Origin: Streptomyces sp. NBC_00285 | GTDB lineage: Bacteria; Actinomycetota; Actinomycetes; Streptomycetales; Streptomycetaceae | Direction: 5' to 3' | NCBI RefSeq assembly: GCF_036174265.1 | Contig: NZ_CP108055.1 | Coordinates: 6,262,001-6,326,000 of the forward strand | DNA: 64,000 nt | Part shown: one piece after another, positions 16,945 to 26,139 of the stretch | Layout: each line of letters opens with the position of its first letter | How positions within the stretch are numbered: the first letter of the stretch is position 1 | Made by a program: the position numbers and the translations under genes | Notes under the pieces: model-generated | Seen by the model: only the letters and a program-made list of their open reading frames with translations | The model's database searches: none | What the model was told of the DNA's origin: nothing

Positions 16945-18038
16945 CTCTCGCCGCCGCAACCGAGTTGGCCACCGCGACCAACGAACACCTCGCCAACATC
17001 AGCAACACGCTGATCTACTCCTCGATGGCCGTCTACACCCTGGCCTTCTTCACGTACATCGCCGAATGGCTCCTCGGCAGCCGCAGCAAGGTCGCCCGGA
17101 CCGCCGCCGCGCTCACCGGCACCGCCGGCAAGGCCAAGGCGCCGGCCGTCACCGTGAGCCAGGGCGGCAGCACCGCCGTACTGGAGCGGCCGCAGGTCGT
17201 GGTGCGGGCGGCGGCCGGGGCGCGGGACGTGCCCGACGGGCCCGGGGCGCACGGCGGGGACGAGCAGGGCGATCTCTACGGCCGTATCGCCGTGTCCCTC
17301 ACCGTGCTCGCCTTTCTCGTCGAGCTCGCCGGGGTCGTCGCCCGTGCGGCCTCGGTGGAGCGGGCCCCCTGGGGCAACATGTACGAGTTCAACATCACCT
17401 TCTCCACGGTCGCCGTCGGCGTGTACCTCGCGCTGCTCGCGCTGAAGAAGAACGTCCGCTGGCTCGGCCTGTTCCTGATCACGACGGTCCTCCTCGATCT
17501 CGGCATCGCCGTCACTGTCTTGTACACCGCCAGTGACCAGTTGGTTCCCGCTCTTCACTCGTACTGGCTGTACATCCACGTCTCGACCGCGATCCTGTGC
17601 GGCGCGGTCTTCTACGTGGGCGCCGTCGGCACGATCCTGTACCTGTTCAAGGACTCGTACGAGAGCAAGCTGGCGAGTGGTGGCACACCGGGCCGGTTCG
17701 CCACCTCGTTCCTGGAGCGGCTGCCCGCCTCCGCGACCCTGGACAAGTTCTCCTACCGGGTCAACGCGGCCGTCTTCCCGCTGTGGACGTTCACGATCAT
17801 CGCGGGCGCGATCTGGGCCGAGTCGGCCTGGGGCCGCTACTGGGGCTGGGACCCGAAGGAGACCTGGGCGTTCATCACCTGGGTCGCCTACGCCTGCTAC
17901 CTGCACGCCCGTGCCACCGCCGGCTGGAAGGGCCGCAAGGCCGCCTACCTGGCGATGATCGCCTTCGGCTGCTGGCTGTTCAACTACTACGGCGTCAACA
18001 TCTTCGTCACCGGCAAGCACTCCTACGCGGGCGTCTGA
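16941..18038 (+). CDS. ccsB: CcsA/ResC cytochrome c-type biogenesis protein
   Basis: This 365-residue polytopic protein carries the WWD haem-binding domain near residues 295-315 (WGRYWGWDPKETWAFITW) and conserved histidines in flanking segments (LHSYWLYIHV near 193-205). It takes haem to the outside and attaches it to CXXCH motifs with ResB. The GTG start at 16941 overlaps resB in GTGA form. A Gly/Pro-rich cytoplasmic loop of about 60 residues follows segment 1. A strong terminator follows. Confidence 0.94.
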   Translation: MTLAAATELATATNEHLANISNTLIYSSMAVYTLAFFTYIAEWLLGSRSKVARTAAALTGTAGKAKAPAVTVSQGGSTAVLERPQVVVRAAAGARDVPDGPGAHGGDEQGDLYGRIAVSLTVLAFLVELAGVVARAASVERAPWGNMYEFNITFSTVAVGVYLALLALKKNVRWLGLFLITTVLLDLGIAVTVLYTASDQLVPALHSYWLYIHVSTAILCGAVFYVGAVGTILYLFKDSYESKLASGGTPGRFATSFLERLPASATLDKFSYRVNAAVFPLWTFTIIAGAIWAESAWGRYWGWDPKETWAFITWVAYACYLHARATAGWKGRKAAYLAMIAFGCWLFNYYGVNIFVTGKHSYAGV

Positions 18039-18050
18039 GCCCCGTACCGC

Positions 18051-18094
18051 CGAAGGCCGGTTCCGGCGACGCTCGTCGCCGGAACCGGCCTTCG
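18051..18094. terminator. Strong bidirectional terminator, 20-bp perfect stem
   Basis: CGAAGGCCGGTTCCGGCGAC (18051-18070) and its exact complement (18075-18094) flank the loop GCTC. It lies between the convergent ccsA and binding-protein genes, so it can end both transcripts. Confidence 0.9.
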
Positions 18095-18116
18095 CCGTAC
18101 GCGCGCGCGTCATGCG

Positions 18117-19679
18117 CTACGACGGCGGCAGGCACTCCTTCGCAGGCGGCTTCTTCTCGGGCCAGGCGATCTTCACGAAGCGGGCGGTGCCCTGCGGGGT
18201 CAGTTCCACGACCGGTACGGCCTTGTCGTACGGGTTGCCGTGGTTGTCGAGGCAGATCCAGCCGCTCGCTCCGTCGACCCGCTGCTGGGTGCCCTTGATG
18301 AGCCGCCACTCGTTGCGGACCTCTTCGAGCGTGGGGATGTCCTTGGTGCCCTTCGCGAACCGGATGCCCTGGTACGTCAGGCGCATCGCGTCGTAGGCGA
18401 TGATCAGCTGGCCGTCCTCCAGGTCGACCGTGCCGATCGGGCCCACCTTGTTGCCCTGGCCCGCGCGCACCAGTTCCTGCAGGACCTTCGCGTCGGCGGC
18501 CGAACCCCCGGTCGCGGGCGGTGACTTGACCAAGGCGTCCGGGTGGGCGAGGGCGGTGTAGCGGACGGTGAGGTTGCGGTTCAGGGCGTCCCGGTGCAGG
18601 TCCTTGTCGCCGGTGAGGTAGGACGCCTCGTCGCCGGTGAGCAGGGTGAACTTCCGTTTCTGGCAGCCGCGTTCGCCGAGCGCGTTGATGAACTGGCGCA
18701 GCTGGGTGTGCCGTCCGGCGAACAGGATGGTGTCGGTGCCGGCGTCCGTGTCGCAGACCAGGTGCGTGATCTGCTCGAAGTCGTTGGCGGTGGAACCGTC
18801 CTGGCTGCGGTCGTCGGGCGGGTTGAACGACCAGGGGGCGTACGGCGACCCCTTGAGCATTTTCTCGAACGAGCGCTGCAGGGTCAGCGAGTAGGGGTCG
18901 CCGTTGTCCTGGTCGTCGGCCTTCTCGTCGTGGACCAGGACCGCCTTGTCGGCCGCGACCTGGGCGAAGGAGGTCAGCGCGCGGGCCTCGTCGGTGTTGG
19001 TGGGGGAGACCCGGGCGAGTCCGGGGAAGGGGTCCTTGCCGTTCTGCCCGTTGGCGAGGTTGTCGGCGGTGATGGAGGTGCCGACGACCGCGATGCCGCG
19101 GGCGGTCAGGGCGGTCACGGCCCGCTTGTTGTTGGCGGTGCTCAGGCCGACGCCGGCGACCGCCCGCAGCCGGTCCTTCGCCCCGGTCATGCCCTCCAGC
19201 TGGTCGACCGTGTGCTCCCAATGGGCGCCTGTGGCACCGGGGTTGGCGAGCACCAGCCGGATCGCCGGGACGGTGCCGTTGGACTGGTGGTTGGCCTGGT
19301 ACTGCGCCAGGTACGCGCCCTGCATCTCGTGCAGGACGTCACCGAGGTTGTCGGCGTCGGTCGCGGTGAAGGGCTCCAGGAGCGCGACCGTGACGTAGGG
19401 GCCCTTGATGGACCTGTTCTCGCGGTCGATCGCCCGCGCCACCGGCCGAAGCGGGGCCCGGCCCCAGTCGTAGGCGGTGGCCGAGACGCCCACGCACTCG
19501 TCGCTGCCCTCGGGCCGCACGACGCCGGCCGCGCAGGAGCGGTCGTCGTGGGCGAGGGTGCGGACGCCGACGACCAGGCCCGCCAGCACCGCCACGCCGA
19601 GCACGATCGCGAGGTAGCGGCGCAGCGGAATCTCCCACACGCCCTCACGCAGCCACGTTCCGAAGCCCCTGCCGGCCAT
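18117..19679 (-). CDS. Membrane-tethered type-1 periplasmic-binding (ABC receptor) protein
   Basis: The 520-residue product has a short cytoplasmic stretch, one hydrophobic segment near 22-44 (YLAIVLGVAVLAGLVVGV), and a large outside domain in the style of branched-chain amino acid receptors (VTVALLEPFT near 100, GIAVVGTSITADNLAN near 200, TDTILFAGRHTQLRQFINAL near 320). There is no lipobox; it is anchored by an uncleaved helix. No permease or ABC ATPase is nearby. It starts at ATG 19679, one base overlapping the ATPase stop (TGATG), so the two are coupled. Domain assignment is by fold style; ligand unknown. Confidence 0.78.
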   Translation of the reverse strand: MAGRGFGTWLREGVWEIPLRRYLAIVLGVAVLAGLVVGVRTLAHDDRSCAAGVVRPEGSDECVGVSATAYDWGRAPLRPVARAIDRENRSIKGPYVTVALLEPFTATDADNLGDVLHEMQGAYLAQYQANHQSNGTVPAIRLVLANPGATGAHWEHTVDQLEGMTGAKDRLRAVAGVGLSTANNKRAVTALTARGIAVVGTSITADNLANGQNGKDPFPGLARVSPTNTDEARALTSFAQVAADKAVLVHDEKADDQDNGDPYSLTLQRSFEKMLKGSPYAPWSFNPPDDRSQDGSTANDFEQITHLVCDTDAGTDTILFAGRHTQLRQFINALGERGCQKRKFTLLTGDEASYLTGDKDLHRDALNRNLTVRYTALAHPDALVKSPPATGGSAADAKVLQELVRAGQGNKVGPIGTVDLEDGQLIIAYDAMRLTYQGIRFAKGTKDIPTLEEVRNEWRLIKGTQQRVDGASGWICLDNHGNPYDKAVPVVELTPQGTARFVKIAWPEKKPPAKECLPPS

Positions 19680-21757
19680 CACGCCTCCCCCTCGTCGTCG
19701 TCCGGGACCCTGAGCGCGCGCCCGGCGAGCGCGTCCTCGGGCCAGTCCCGGGAGGCCCGCCACAGCAGCGCGTTGCCGGCCGGGCGCAGGTTGGACAGCT
19801 GCTCCAGCTCGAAACGCAGCCGGTCGCAGACCTTCGGGTCGGGCAGCGCCAGCGGATCGGTCAGCTGCCACACGGCGTGCAGCAGCCGCCGTATCCGCAG
19901 ATGCAGTACGGGGTTCACGCCGTCCGGCACCCGCTGCGCGGCGTCCGTGCGGCCGAGCGCGATCGCCGCGCGCCGGTCGTCGCGGGCGTCGAAGTCGTGG
20001 CCGTCGGCGTCGTGCGCGTGGAAGTAGGGCGCCGAGGCGATGAACCGCAGGGTGCGCAGCCAGCTGCGGGTGTCCAGGTCGGTGAACGTGTCGCGCAGGT
20101 GGGAGACGGCCGACTCCGTGGTGCCCAGGGCGAGTTCGTGGTGCAGGCGGTAGCGGGCCCCGGCGGGGTCCGTGGGAGCGTAGTGCGCGATCAGTGTCTC
20201 GTGCGCCTCGCGCCACTGTCCGTGGTCGGCGGCCCGGTGGTGCAGCCGGAGCAGCAGCAGCGTCCGCACGAAGGGGTCGCCGACGAACCGGCCCGGCTCC
20301 TCGGGCAGCCCCTCCTGGACGAGCCGGGTCTGCAGGGCCCGTACGTCCGCCGGGCCGAAGTCGTCGGGCAGGAGAGCCTCGGCGAGCGCGGTGGCGGAGT
20401 CGTGGTCGTGGGCGGCGGCCAGCACCGTCAGCTCCTCCAGCCGGTCGGCGGGCACCAGCCGGTCCAGGAGTTCGACGTAGGCGGACCGCCCGTCGCGGTC
20501 CTCGTGCAGCCGTACGTCCGAGGTGAGCAGCTCCCCGAGGGACGCTGTGCTGTTCTGCGCGGCGGACTCGGTGAGCAGCACGATGCCCAGCGGGTTGCCG
20601 CCGGTCAACCGGTGGATGGCGTACGGGAGTTGAGGCGGCACCTGGTGCTCGTCGACGATGTGCAGGGTGTCGTCGGCGGTCAGGGGCGGCAGCGAGACCA
20701 GCAGGGCGCGGGAGGAGGGGGACGCGGGGTCGGGCGTCCAGTCGCTGCGCCGGGCGACCTCGGGAAGGGTGTGCCGTACGGCGTTGCGCAGGGCGGGCCG
20801 GCCGGAGCCGCGCAGCGCGGTGATGAAGACGACCTGGTCGGCGATGCCCTCGGAGCGGTCTCTGAGGACGGGGTCGGTGAGGCCGGGTCCCGGCGCGCAC
20901 TGCGCGTTGTCGACGAGGACGAGCGGGCGGCCCAGGCGCTGCATGCGGGGCATCATGCCGGTGTAGGCGTCGGTGAGGTCGGCGAGCAGGGCGCGGACCA
21001 GATGGCGCTCGGCGTGCTCGCGTGAGGTGCCGCCGGCCCTGAAGTGCCCGGACAGCAGCATGAGTCCGCGCCGGGCGTTGCGGCTCGCGTTGGGGTAGTC
21101 CCGCCACCAGGTCGCGGCCCGCTGCTGACGCCGGTGCACGAAGCTGTCGGAGATGGACTCCAGGGTGGCCTCGATGGCGGAGGACAGCAGCGGCCCGGTC
21201 CCGGTGGCCGCCGCCGCCACGTTGGCGGCGACCCGCCCGGCCCAGCGTCCGGCGAACCCGGCGATCCACGACCCGCTCTCGTTCAGCAGCAGGATCCGCT
21301 CGACCTCGCGCCGGATCCGCTCCGAGTCGGCGTCCCGCCAGCCGCCCGCGGCGACCGCGACCAGGCCCGACATCAGCCGGGGGAAGGTGATCCGGCCCGC
21401 GCCGGTCACCGGTTCCGCGAGCTGCTCGGCGATCACCAGCAGTGCCTGTGACACCGGCGACCAGGCCTCGGTGTCCCGGCCCGCGGGCGGTGCCGTGAAC
21501 TCGGCGGCCTCGCAGTCGATCAGGGCGACCGGGGTGTGCCCCTTGTAGGCGTCCCGCAGTTCGCCGAGCACCGCGCTCTTGCCGCGGCCGCGGCTGCCGG
21601 TGAGGACGACGAAGGGGAGCTCCTGCGGATGCTCCACCGCCGTGGCCCGGTGCCGGTGGGGCCGTAACCCCACGAGCCGGGGCGCGAGCCCCGCCGGATC
21701 CGTGTCGAACAGTGCCCCGCGCCCGTGCAGCTGTCTGTGCACCCGCATTCCCCCCAT
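19679..21757 (-). CDS. STAND-like P-loop ATPase coupled to the binding protein
   Basis: The protein has about 692 residues. The Walker A is GSRGRGKS at 54-61 (LPFVVLTGSRGRGKSAVLGEL) and a Walker B-like LVLVDNAQ lies near 279-286. LTGGNPLGIVLLTE later resembles the GxP motif of STAND NTPases, followed by a helical C-terminal half. No catalytic effector domain or membrane segment is seen. ATG 21757 has no ribosome binding site; GTG 21742, preceded by GGGGGG, is an equally likely start. Codon 31 is TTA (21665-21667), which suggests bldA-dependent translation. Coupling to a receptor protein implies the two act together; function unknown. Confidence 0.72.
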   Translation of the reverse strand: MGGMRVHRQLHGRGALFDTDPAGLAPRLVGLRPHRHRATAVEHPQELPFVVLTGSRGRGKSAVLGELRDAYKGHTPVALIDCEAAEFTAPPAGRDTEAWSPVSQALLVIAEQLAEPVTGAGRITFPRLMSGLVAVAAGGWRDADSERIRREVERILLLNESGSWIAGFAGRWAGRVAANVAAAATGTGPLLSSAIEATLESISDSFVHRRQQRAATWWRDYPNASRNARRGLMLLSGHFRAGGTSREHAERHLVRALLADLTDAYTGMMPRMQRLGRPLVLVDNAQCAPGPGLTDPVLRDRSEGIADQVVFITALRGSGRPALRNAVRHTLPEVARRSDWTPDPASPSSRALLVSLPPLTADDTLHIVDEHQVPPQLPYAIHRLTGGNPLGIVLLTESAAQNSTASLGELLTSDVRLHEDRDGRSAYVELLDRLVPADRLEELTVLAAAHDHDSATALAEALLPDDFGPADVRALQTRLVQEGLPEEPGRFVGDPFVRTLLLLRLHHRAADHGQWREAHETLIAHYAPTDPAGARYRLHHELALGTTESAVSHLRDTFTDLDTRSWLRTLRFIASAPYFHAHDADGHDFDARDDRRAAIALGRTDAAQRVPDGVNPVLHLRIRRLLHAVWQLTDPLALPDPKVCDRLRFELEQLSNLRPAGNALLWRASRDWPEDALAGRALRVPDDDEGEA

Positions 21758-21854
21758 GCGCGCTGTGTATCAAGACCAGGGTAAGGAGGGGGAGTTGGTT
21801 CGGACTAGATCGCGTGATGTCCGTTCGGTTACGAAAATGTTGATAGGTGAGCGG

Positions 21855-22181
21855 TCAGGAGTCTGTTCGCAGCACGAGTTCCAGCAGTCCTGGAAAGCGG
21901 TCGTCGAACTCCGGACGCCGGAGCCGGTTGACGCGCCTCGGCCCCTCGTCCCGCTGCTCCAGGAGTCCGGCCGCGCGCAGCACCGCCAGGTGATGGCTGA
22001 GGCCCGCCTTGCCCACGGGTACGTCGAAGCTGCCGCAGGCCAGGGCCCACTCGGGCCGGGCCGCCAGCTCGCGCACGATCGCGAGGCGGACGGGGTCGGC
22101 GAGCGCGGCGAGCGCGGTGAGCACCGGGACATCGTCCGGGTGGGCGTGCTCGGGGGCGGCTCGGTGCCGGGGGGTGCTCAT
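21855..22181 (-). CDS. ArsR-family winged-helix regulator
   Basis: The 108-residue product has LAALADPVRLAIVRELAA near 23-40 and the recognition region VGKAGLSHHLAVLRAAGLL. It lacks metal-site cysteines apart from one (ACGSFDV), so it probably senses an organic ligand or redox cue rather than metal. AAGG lies upstream of ATG 22181. It is divergent from a quinone oxidoreductase, the usual layout for a repressor of that gene. GAGTGTTCG occurs twice in the gap (22213-22221 and 22241-22249), a candidate binding repeat. Confidence 0.88.
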   Translation of the reverse strand: MSTPRHRAAPEHAHPDDVPVLTALAALADPVRLAIVRELAARPEWALACGSFDVPVGKAGLSHHLAVLRAAGLLEQRDEGPRRVNRLRRPEFDDRFPGLLELVLRTDS

Positions 22182-22277
22182 GGATGCCTTCTGTTCCGCT
22201 GGTCCACTTGCCGAGTGTTCGATGAAAACCATACACTGGCGAGTGTTCGGTTTTCGTTGAACAATTGAGGTGGGGAC

Positions 22278-23252
22278 ATGCGCGCGATCGAGATCCAGGA
22301 GTACGGCGGCCCGGAAGTACTGAAGATGGTCGAGGCCGACGTGCCCGAGCCCGGCCCCGGCCGGGTGAGCATCGACGTCGCGTACACCGGGGTGAACTTC
22401 GCCGACCTCAAGGCGCGTGCGGAGGGCTACCGGGTGCCGGCGCTGCCGTTCGTACCCGGTCTGGAGGTGTCCGGGCGGGTGCGGGCGCTCGGCGAGGGCG
22501 TGACCGGGCTGAGCGTCGGCCAGGAGGTGAGCGCCGTACTGACCGAGGGCGGCGGCTACGCGGACGTGGTCGTCGCCGGCACGGACAACGTCTTCGCGCT
22601 CCCGGCCGGCCTCGGCCTGCGCACGGCGGCCACCCTGCCGTCGGTTCTCCCGACGGCGTACGCCCTCGTGCACACCGTCGGCCGGCTCCAGCCGGGGGAG
22701 ACGGTCCTGGTGCAGGGCGCGGCGGGCGGGATCGGCACGGCGGTGGGCCAGTTGGCGAAGCGGGCCGGGGCCACGGTGTACGGCGTGGTGTCCGGCGAGG
22801 CCAAGGTGGCGCACGCGCGCGAGCACGGCTACGACGAGGTGTTCGTCGGCGACTTCGAGGAGCCGGTGCGGGCGGCGACCGGCGGCCGCGGGGTCGACCT
22901 CGCCCTGGACCCGGTCGGCGGCGACACCCTCCGCTCCTCCCTGGCCTCCCTCGCGGTGTACGGCCGCCTGATCTCCTTCGGCAACGCGAGCGGGGCCCCG
23001 CCGTGGCAGGTGGGTCAGCCCGAGCTCTACCCGCGGGGCCTCTCCGTCGGAGGCTTCTCCATCCTCACCCTCGCCCAGGCCGCCCCCGCCGAACTGCGCT
23101 CCCTGTCCGAGCGCGCCTTCGCGACGGTGGCCGACGGGACGGTGACCCTGCCGGTCACCGCCGAGTTCACCCTGGAGGAGGCGGCGGAGGCACACCGGCT
23201 GATGGGGGCACGGACGAGCACGGGAAAGCTCCTGCTGAGGGTCAACGCCTGA
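22278..23252 (+). CDS. NADPH:quinone oxidoreductase-type MDR dehydrogenase
   Basis: This 324-residue protein belongs to the zinc-free medium-chain dehydrogenases. The N-terminal catalytic fold carries AYTGVNFADLKARAEGY (the qor-type NxxD) and the cofactor fold has VQGAAGGIGTAVGQLAK near 148-165. It would reduce quinones or enones with NADPH. GAGGTGGGG precedes ATG 22278. It is divergent from ArsR, which probably controls it. Confidence 0.92.
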   Translation: MRAIEIQEYGGPEVLKMVEADVPEPGPGRVSIDVAYTGVNFADLKARAEGYRVPALPFVPGLEVSGRVRALGEGVTGLSVGQEVSAVLTEGGGYADVVVAGTDNVFALPAGLGLRTAATLPSVLPTAYALVHTVGRLQPGETVLVQGAAGGIGTAVGQLAKRAGATVYGVVSGEAKVAHAREHGYDEVFVGDFEEPVRAATGGRGVDLALDPVGGDTLRSSLASLAVYGRLISFGNASGAPPWQVGQPELYPRGLSVGGFSILTLAQAAPAELRSLSERAFATVADGTVTLPVTAEFTLEEAAEAHRLMGARTSTGKLLLRVNA

Positions 23253-23356
23253 CCGGACGGGCCGCCTTCTGGACACGGGGCCGTGAATTTTGACACGGTG
23301 GGACGCACCGGCCCGTAATCGAACGCGCGGTCGATTGAGGCCTTGGGGAGGCCCCC

Positions 23357-24256
23357 GTGTCCCGTTCTTTCCACGCCGTCCAGAGCACGTTCTCCAACCC
23401 CGGTGAACTCGCCCACCTCTACGACGACTTGCCACGCGACCCCGCCCGACTCGCCCGCGTCGTAAGGGATGTGATGATCCATCGTGGCGAGGGCGAACTC
23501 TTCGGCCACACCCATCCGGCCGACCGCCTCCACCACGACGCCGAGTCCCGCTACGTCGACGACATCCTTCGGATCGTCGTCGACCGGAACGCCGCCCCGC
23601 TGACCGTGCGGCGCGAGCCCGGCGACCGGTTCGTCGGGATCTGCCGCGACTTCGCGCTGCTGCACGTCTCGTTCCTGCGGCACGTCGGCATCCCGGCGCG
23701 GCTGCGGTCCGGCTTCGCCGACTACTTCGGATCCACCGGCTTCCACCACGACCACGTCGTCACCGAGTACTGGGACGAGGAACGCGGCTGGACGCTGGCG
23801 GACGCCCAGCTGGCCGATCCCGGGATCACCGCCCACTGGCCGGCGGACTTCGACCCGATGGACGTCCCGCGCTCACGCTTCCTGGTCGCGGGCGAGGCCT
23901 GGCGGGCGATCCGGGAGGACGGGGCCGACGAGAGGACCTTCGGCCTGCATCCACCGCAGGAAGGCCCCTTCCACGGGGAGCGGTTCGTGGCCGGGAACAT
24001 CCGGCTCGACCTGGCCGCGCTCAACAAGGTGGAGACGTTGTTGTGGGACGTGTGGGGCGAGGACGAGGGCGAGCCCGGGGATCCCCTGCCGGAGCCTTCG
24101 CGCCTGTTCTACGACCGTGTCGCCCCGGTCGTCAGCGGCGAGGTGTCCTTCGAGGCCGCGCGCAGGCTGTTCGACGAGGAGGACGTCCTGCGCACCCCGA
24201 GGACGGTGACGTCCTACGCGCCCTTCAACGGACCGAGCGACGTCACCCTTCGCTAG
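23357..24256 (+). CDS. Transglutaminase-like cysteine protease-fold protein
   Basis: The 299-residue protein has a triad fitting the transglutaminase/peptide N-glycanase fold: C96 in GICRDFALLHVSFLRHVGIP, H133 in FHHDHVVTEYW, and D149 in GWTLADAQ. There is no signal peptide, so it is cytoplasmic. Members may cleave or cross-link peptides; the substrate is unknown. The start is GTG 23357. The 105-bp gap upstream has a small inverted repeat (AATCGA-N8-TCGATT) near 23317-23336. Confidence 0.85.
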   Translation: MSRSFHAVQSTFSNPGELAHLYDDLPRDPARLARVVRDVMIHRGEGELFGHTHPADRLHHDAESRYVDDILRIVVDRNAAPLTVRREPGDRFVGICRDFALLHVSFLRHVGIPARLRSGFADYFGSTGFHHDHVVTEYWDEERGWTLADAQLADPGITAHWPADFDPMDVPRSRFLVAGEAWRAIREDGADERTFGLHPPQEGPFHGERFVAGNIRLDLAALNKVETLLWDVWGEDEGEPGDPLPEPSRLFYDRVAPVVSGEVSFEAARRLFDEEDVLRTPRTVTSYAPFNGPSDVTLR

Positions 24257-24333
24257 AGCCCTTGTGTTGGATCTCCGTGGCGTCGCGACCCCGAACGCCG
24301 CTCCTCCTCCTACCGAGATCGACCAGAAGGGCC

Positions 24334-25596
24334 CTACGCCACCGTCCGCAGCCCGCCCCGTACGACGGTTCCCGTGCCCCGGACCACCCGGTGGGCGCAG
24401 GTCGCCGTCAGGAGTTCGCCGAGCAGGTCCGGGTCGTCGATGTCCAGGTCCAGCAGCGACTCGATGCGCTCCAGGCGCTGGTACAGGGACTGGCGGCCGA
24501 TGTGGAGCAGGGCCGCCGTGCGGGTGGGGGAGCAGCCGTTGCGGAGGTGGGTCTCCAGGGTGCGGACCAGGTCGCTGGGGTGGGCCGCCTCCCAGGCCAG
24601 GAGGGGGCCCAGAGTGTGGTGGACCAGGGCCGACAGGCGTTCCCGGTTGGCGTCCAGGCCACCCCTGGTCAGCTCCCGCTCCAGCGCCAGCGCCCGTGAC
24701 GAGGTCACCACGGGGCCGTCGGGGACGGCCGGCTCGGCGGTCGGGACGGTCAACGCCAGTTCCAGAGTCGTACGGGCCGCCCGCAGCGTGTCGCTCCAGC
24801 GCAGCCAGCCGCCGTCGGTCGCGGAGACGGCATGACCCACCGCCACCGTGAGGCCGGGGTCGGCGGCCTCGCGGAAGACTTCCCGCACCGCTTTCACGGG
24901 GTCGCCGGGGCGCGCGCCCGGCAGCGACAGCAGCGCCAGGACGTCCCCGGGGAACGCGGCCCGCAGCACACCCGCCCCGCCCAGCAGCCGTACCGCGCGG
25001 TCGACCGTGCTCACGTCCCGGGTGCCGTGCAGGGAGACCCCGATCAGCCGGGCGCCGGGGCCGGGGTGGAAGCCCGCGAGCGCGGCCCGCGCCTCCACCT
25101 CCGGCTGGTTCAGCGCCGCCCGGTCGGCGAGGTCGGCGAGCAGGGCCGCCGTATGGTCGTCGCCCCAGGGCCGTACGACCGCACGCCCCGACAGACCGCG
25201 GGCCACGATCGCCCGGTTGGCGGCCTCCGTGATCCGTACGAAGGGCACGACCCGGTGCAGGGCCAGCAGCGGCAGCTCACGGCGGCGGGCCTCGTCGACG
25301 ACCTCGGGGGGCATCGCCGGCAGCGACCGGCCGACCTCCACCGCGAGCCCGGTGGCGCCCCGTGCGGCCAGCTCGCGGACGTAACGGCGGCGGACCTCCT
25401 CGGCGGCGTCCATCAGCCCGAAACCATTGGTGAGCAGCAGCTCGCCGCCGTCCAGGAAGTTCGCGCCCTCGTACACCTCGCTGGAGTGCACCCAGCGGAC
25501 CGGGCGGTCCAGGGCGGTGTGTCCGGCCAGCAGCTCGGGCTCACAGGCGCGGACCGGATCGAGGGCAAGGATCTCGCGAAGGGTGAGTGCGGGCAC
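24334..25596 (-). CDS. PucR-family transcriptional regulator
   Basis: This 420-residue regulator has an N-terminal PucR ligand domain (LTLREILALDPVRACEPELL onwards), a degenerate GGDEF-like middle and a C-terminal HTH_30 (NGCSPTRTAALLHIGRQSLY near 375-395). PucR proteins regulate purine/pyrimidine use. The GTG at 25596 is preceded by GGGAGG, six bases away, which decides the start. It is divergent from a cytosine deaminase-like gene and part of a conserved cluster with an NCS1 permease, so it probably senses a nucleobase or derivative. Confidence 0.9.
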   Translation of the reverse strand: MPALTLREILALDPVRACEPELLAGHTALDRPVRWVHSSEVYEGANFLDGGELLLTNGFGLMDAAEEVRRRYVRELAARGATGLAVEVGRSLPAMPPEVVDEARRRELPLLALHRVVPFVRITEAANRAIVARGLSGRAVVRPWGDDHTAALLADLADRAALNQPEVEARAALAGFHPGPGARLIGVSLHGTRDVSTVDRAVRLLGGAGVLRAAFPGDVLALLSLPGARPGDPVKAVREVFREAADPGLTVAVGHAVSATDGGWLRWSDTLRAARTTLELALTVPTAEPAVPDGPVVTSSRALALERELTRGGLDANRERLSALVHHTLGPLLAWEAAHPSDLVRTLETHLRNGCSPTRTAALLHIGRQSLYQRLERIESLLDLDIDDPDLLGELLTATCAHRVVRGTGTVVRGGLRTVA

Positions 25597-25689
25597 GCGT
25601 GCCTCCCGACAGTTCGTCCGGATGTGGGCTGCCGGGAGAGTACTTTCCGCACGTTGCCCTCGTGTTTCGGCCACAGGAGAGTGGGAGAC

Positions 25690-26139
25690 ATGGATCAGGC
25701 ACAGGCTCAGCGGTGGCTCGCCACCGCCGTCGCGGAGGCCCGCACCGGGCTCGCCGAGGGCGGCATCCCGATCGGGGCCGCGCTCTACGGCGCCGACGGC
25801 ACCCTCCTCGGACGCGGCCACAACCGGCGCGTCCAGGACGACGACCCCTCCATGCACGCGGAGACGGCCGCCTTCCGGGCGGCGGGACGACAGCGGTCGT
25901 ATCGCGGTACGACGATGGTGACCACCCTCTCCCCGTGCTGGTACTGCTCCGGGCTGGTCCGCCAGTTCGGGATCGGGCGGGTCGTGGTCGGAGAGGCCGC
26001 CACCTTCCACGGCGGGCACGACTGGCTGGCCGGGCACGGGGTGGAGATCGTGCTCCTCGACGATCCCGAGTGCGTCCGGATGATGACCGACTTCATCGAG
26101 AAGAAGCCGGAACTGTGGAATGAGGACATTGGTGAGTAA
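25690..26139 (+). CDS. Nucleoside/cytosine deaminase, CDA fold
   Basis: This 149-residue zinc deaminase carries the HAE motif (MHAETAAFRAAG) and the PCxxC motif (SPCWYCSGLV), which together bind zinc and activate water. Length and layout resemble fungal-type cytosine deaminase rather than TadA. GGGAGA precedes ATG 25690. It overlaps the next gene by eight bases and lies in a cluster with an NCS1 permease, supporting cytosine or a related base as substrate. Confidence 0.88.
   Translation: MDQAQAQRWLATAVAEARTGLAEGGIPIGAALYGADGTLLGRGHNRRVQDDDPSMHAETAAFRAAGRQRSYRGTTMVTTLSPCWYCSGLVRQFGIGRVVVGEAATFHGGHDWLAGHGVEIVLLDDPECVRMMTDFIEKKPELWNEDIGE

Noticed and set aside
18117..21773. A single 1218-codon open frame on the minus strand that would fuse the binding protein to an N-terminal extension
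   Set aside because: The first part is an Arg/Pro-rich shadow of the ATPase frame; the ATPase has proper Walker motifs and the binding protein starts at ATG 19679 with a TGATG overlap.
23290..23321. TTGACA and TAATCG as a promoter for the transglutaminase-like gene
   Set aside because: The spacer is 20 bp, too long for a standard -35/-10 pair.
24255..24345. A terminator from TAGAGCCCTT and AAGGGCCCTA between two convergent genes
   Set aside because: The arms are over 60 bases apart, giving an unlikely loop.
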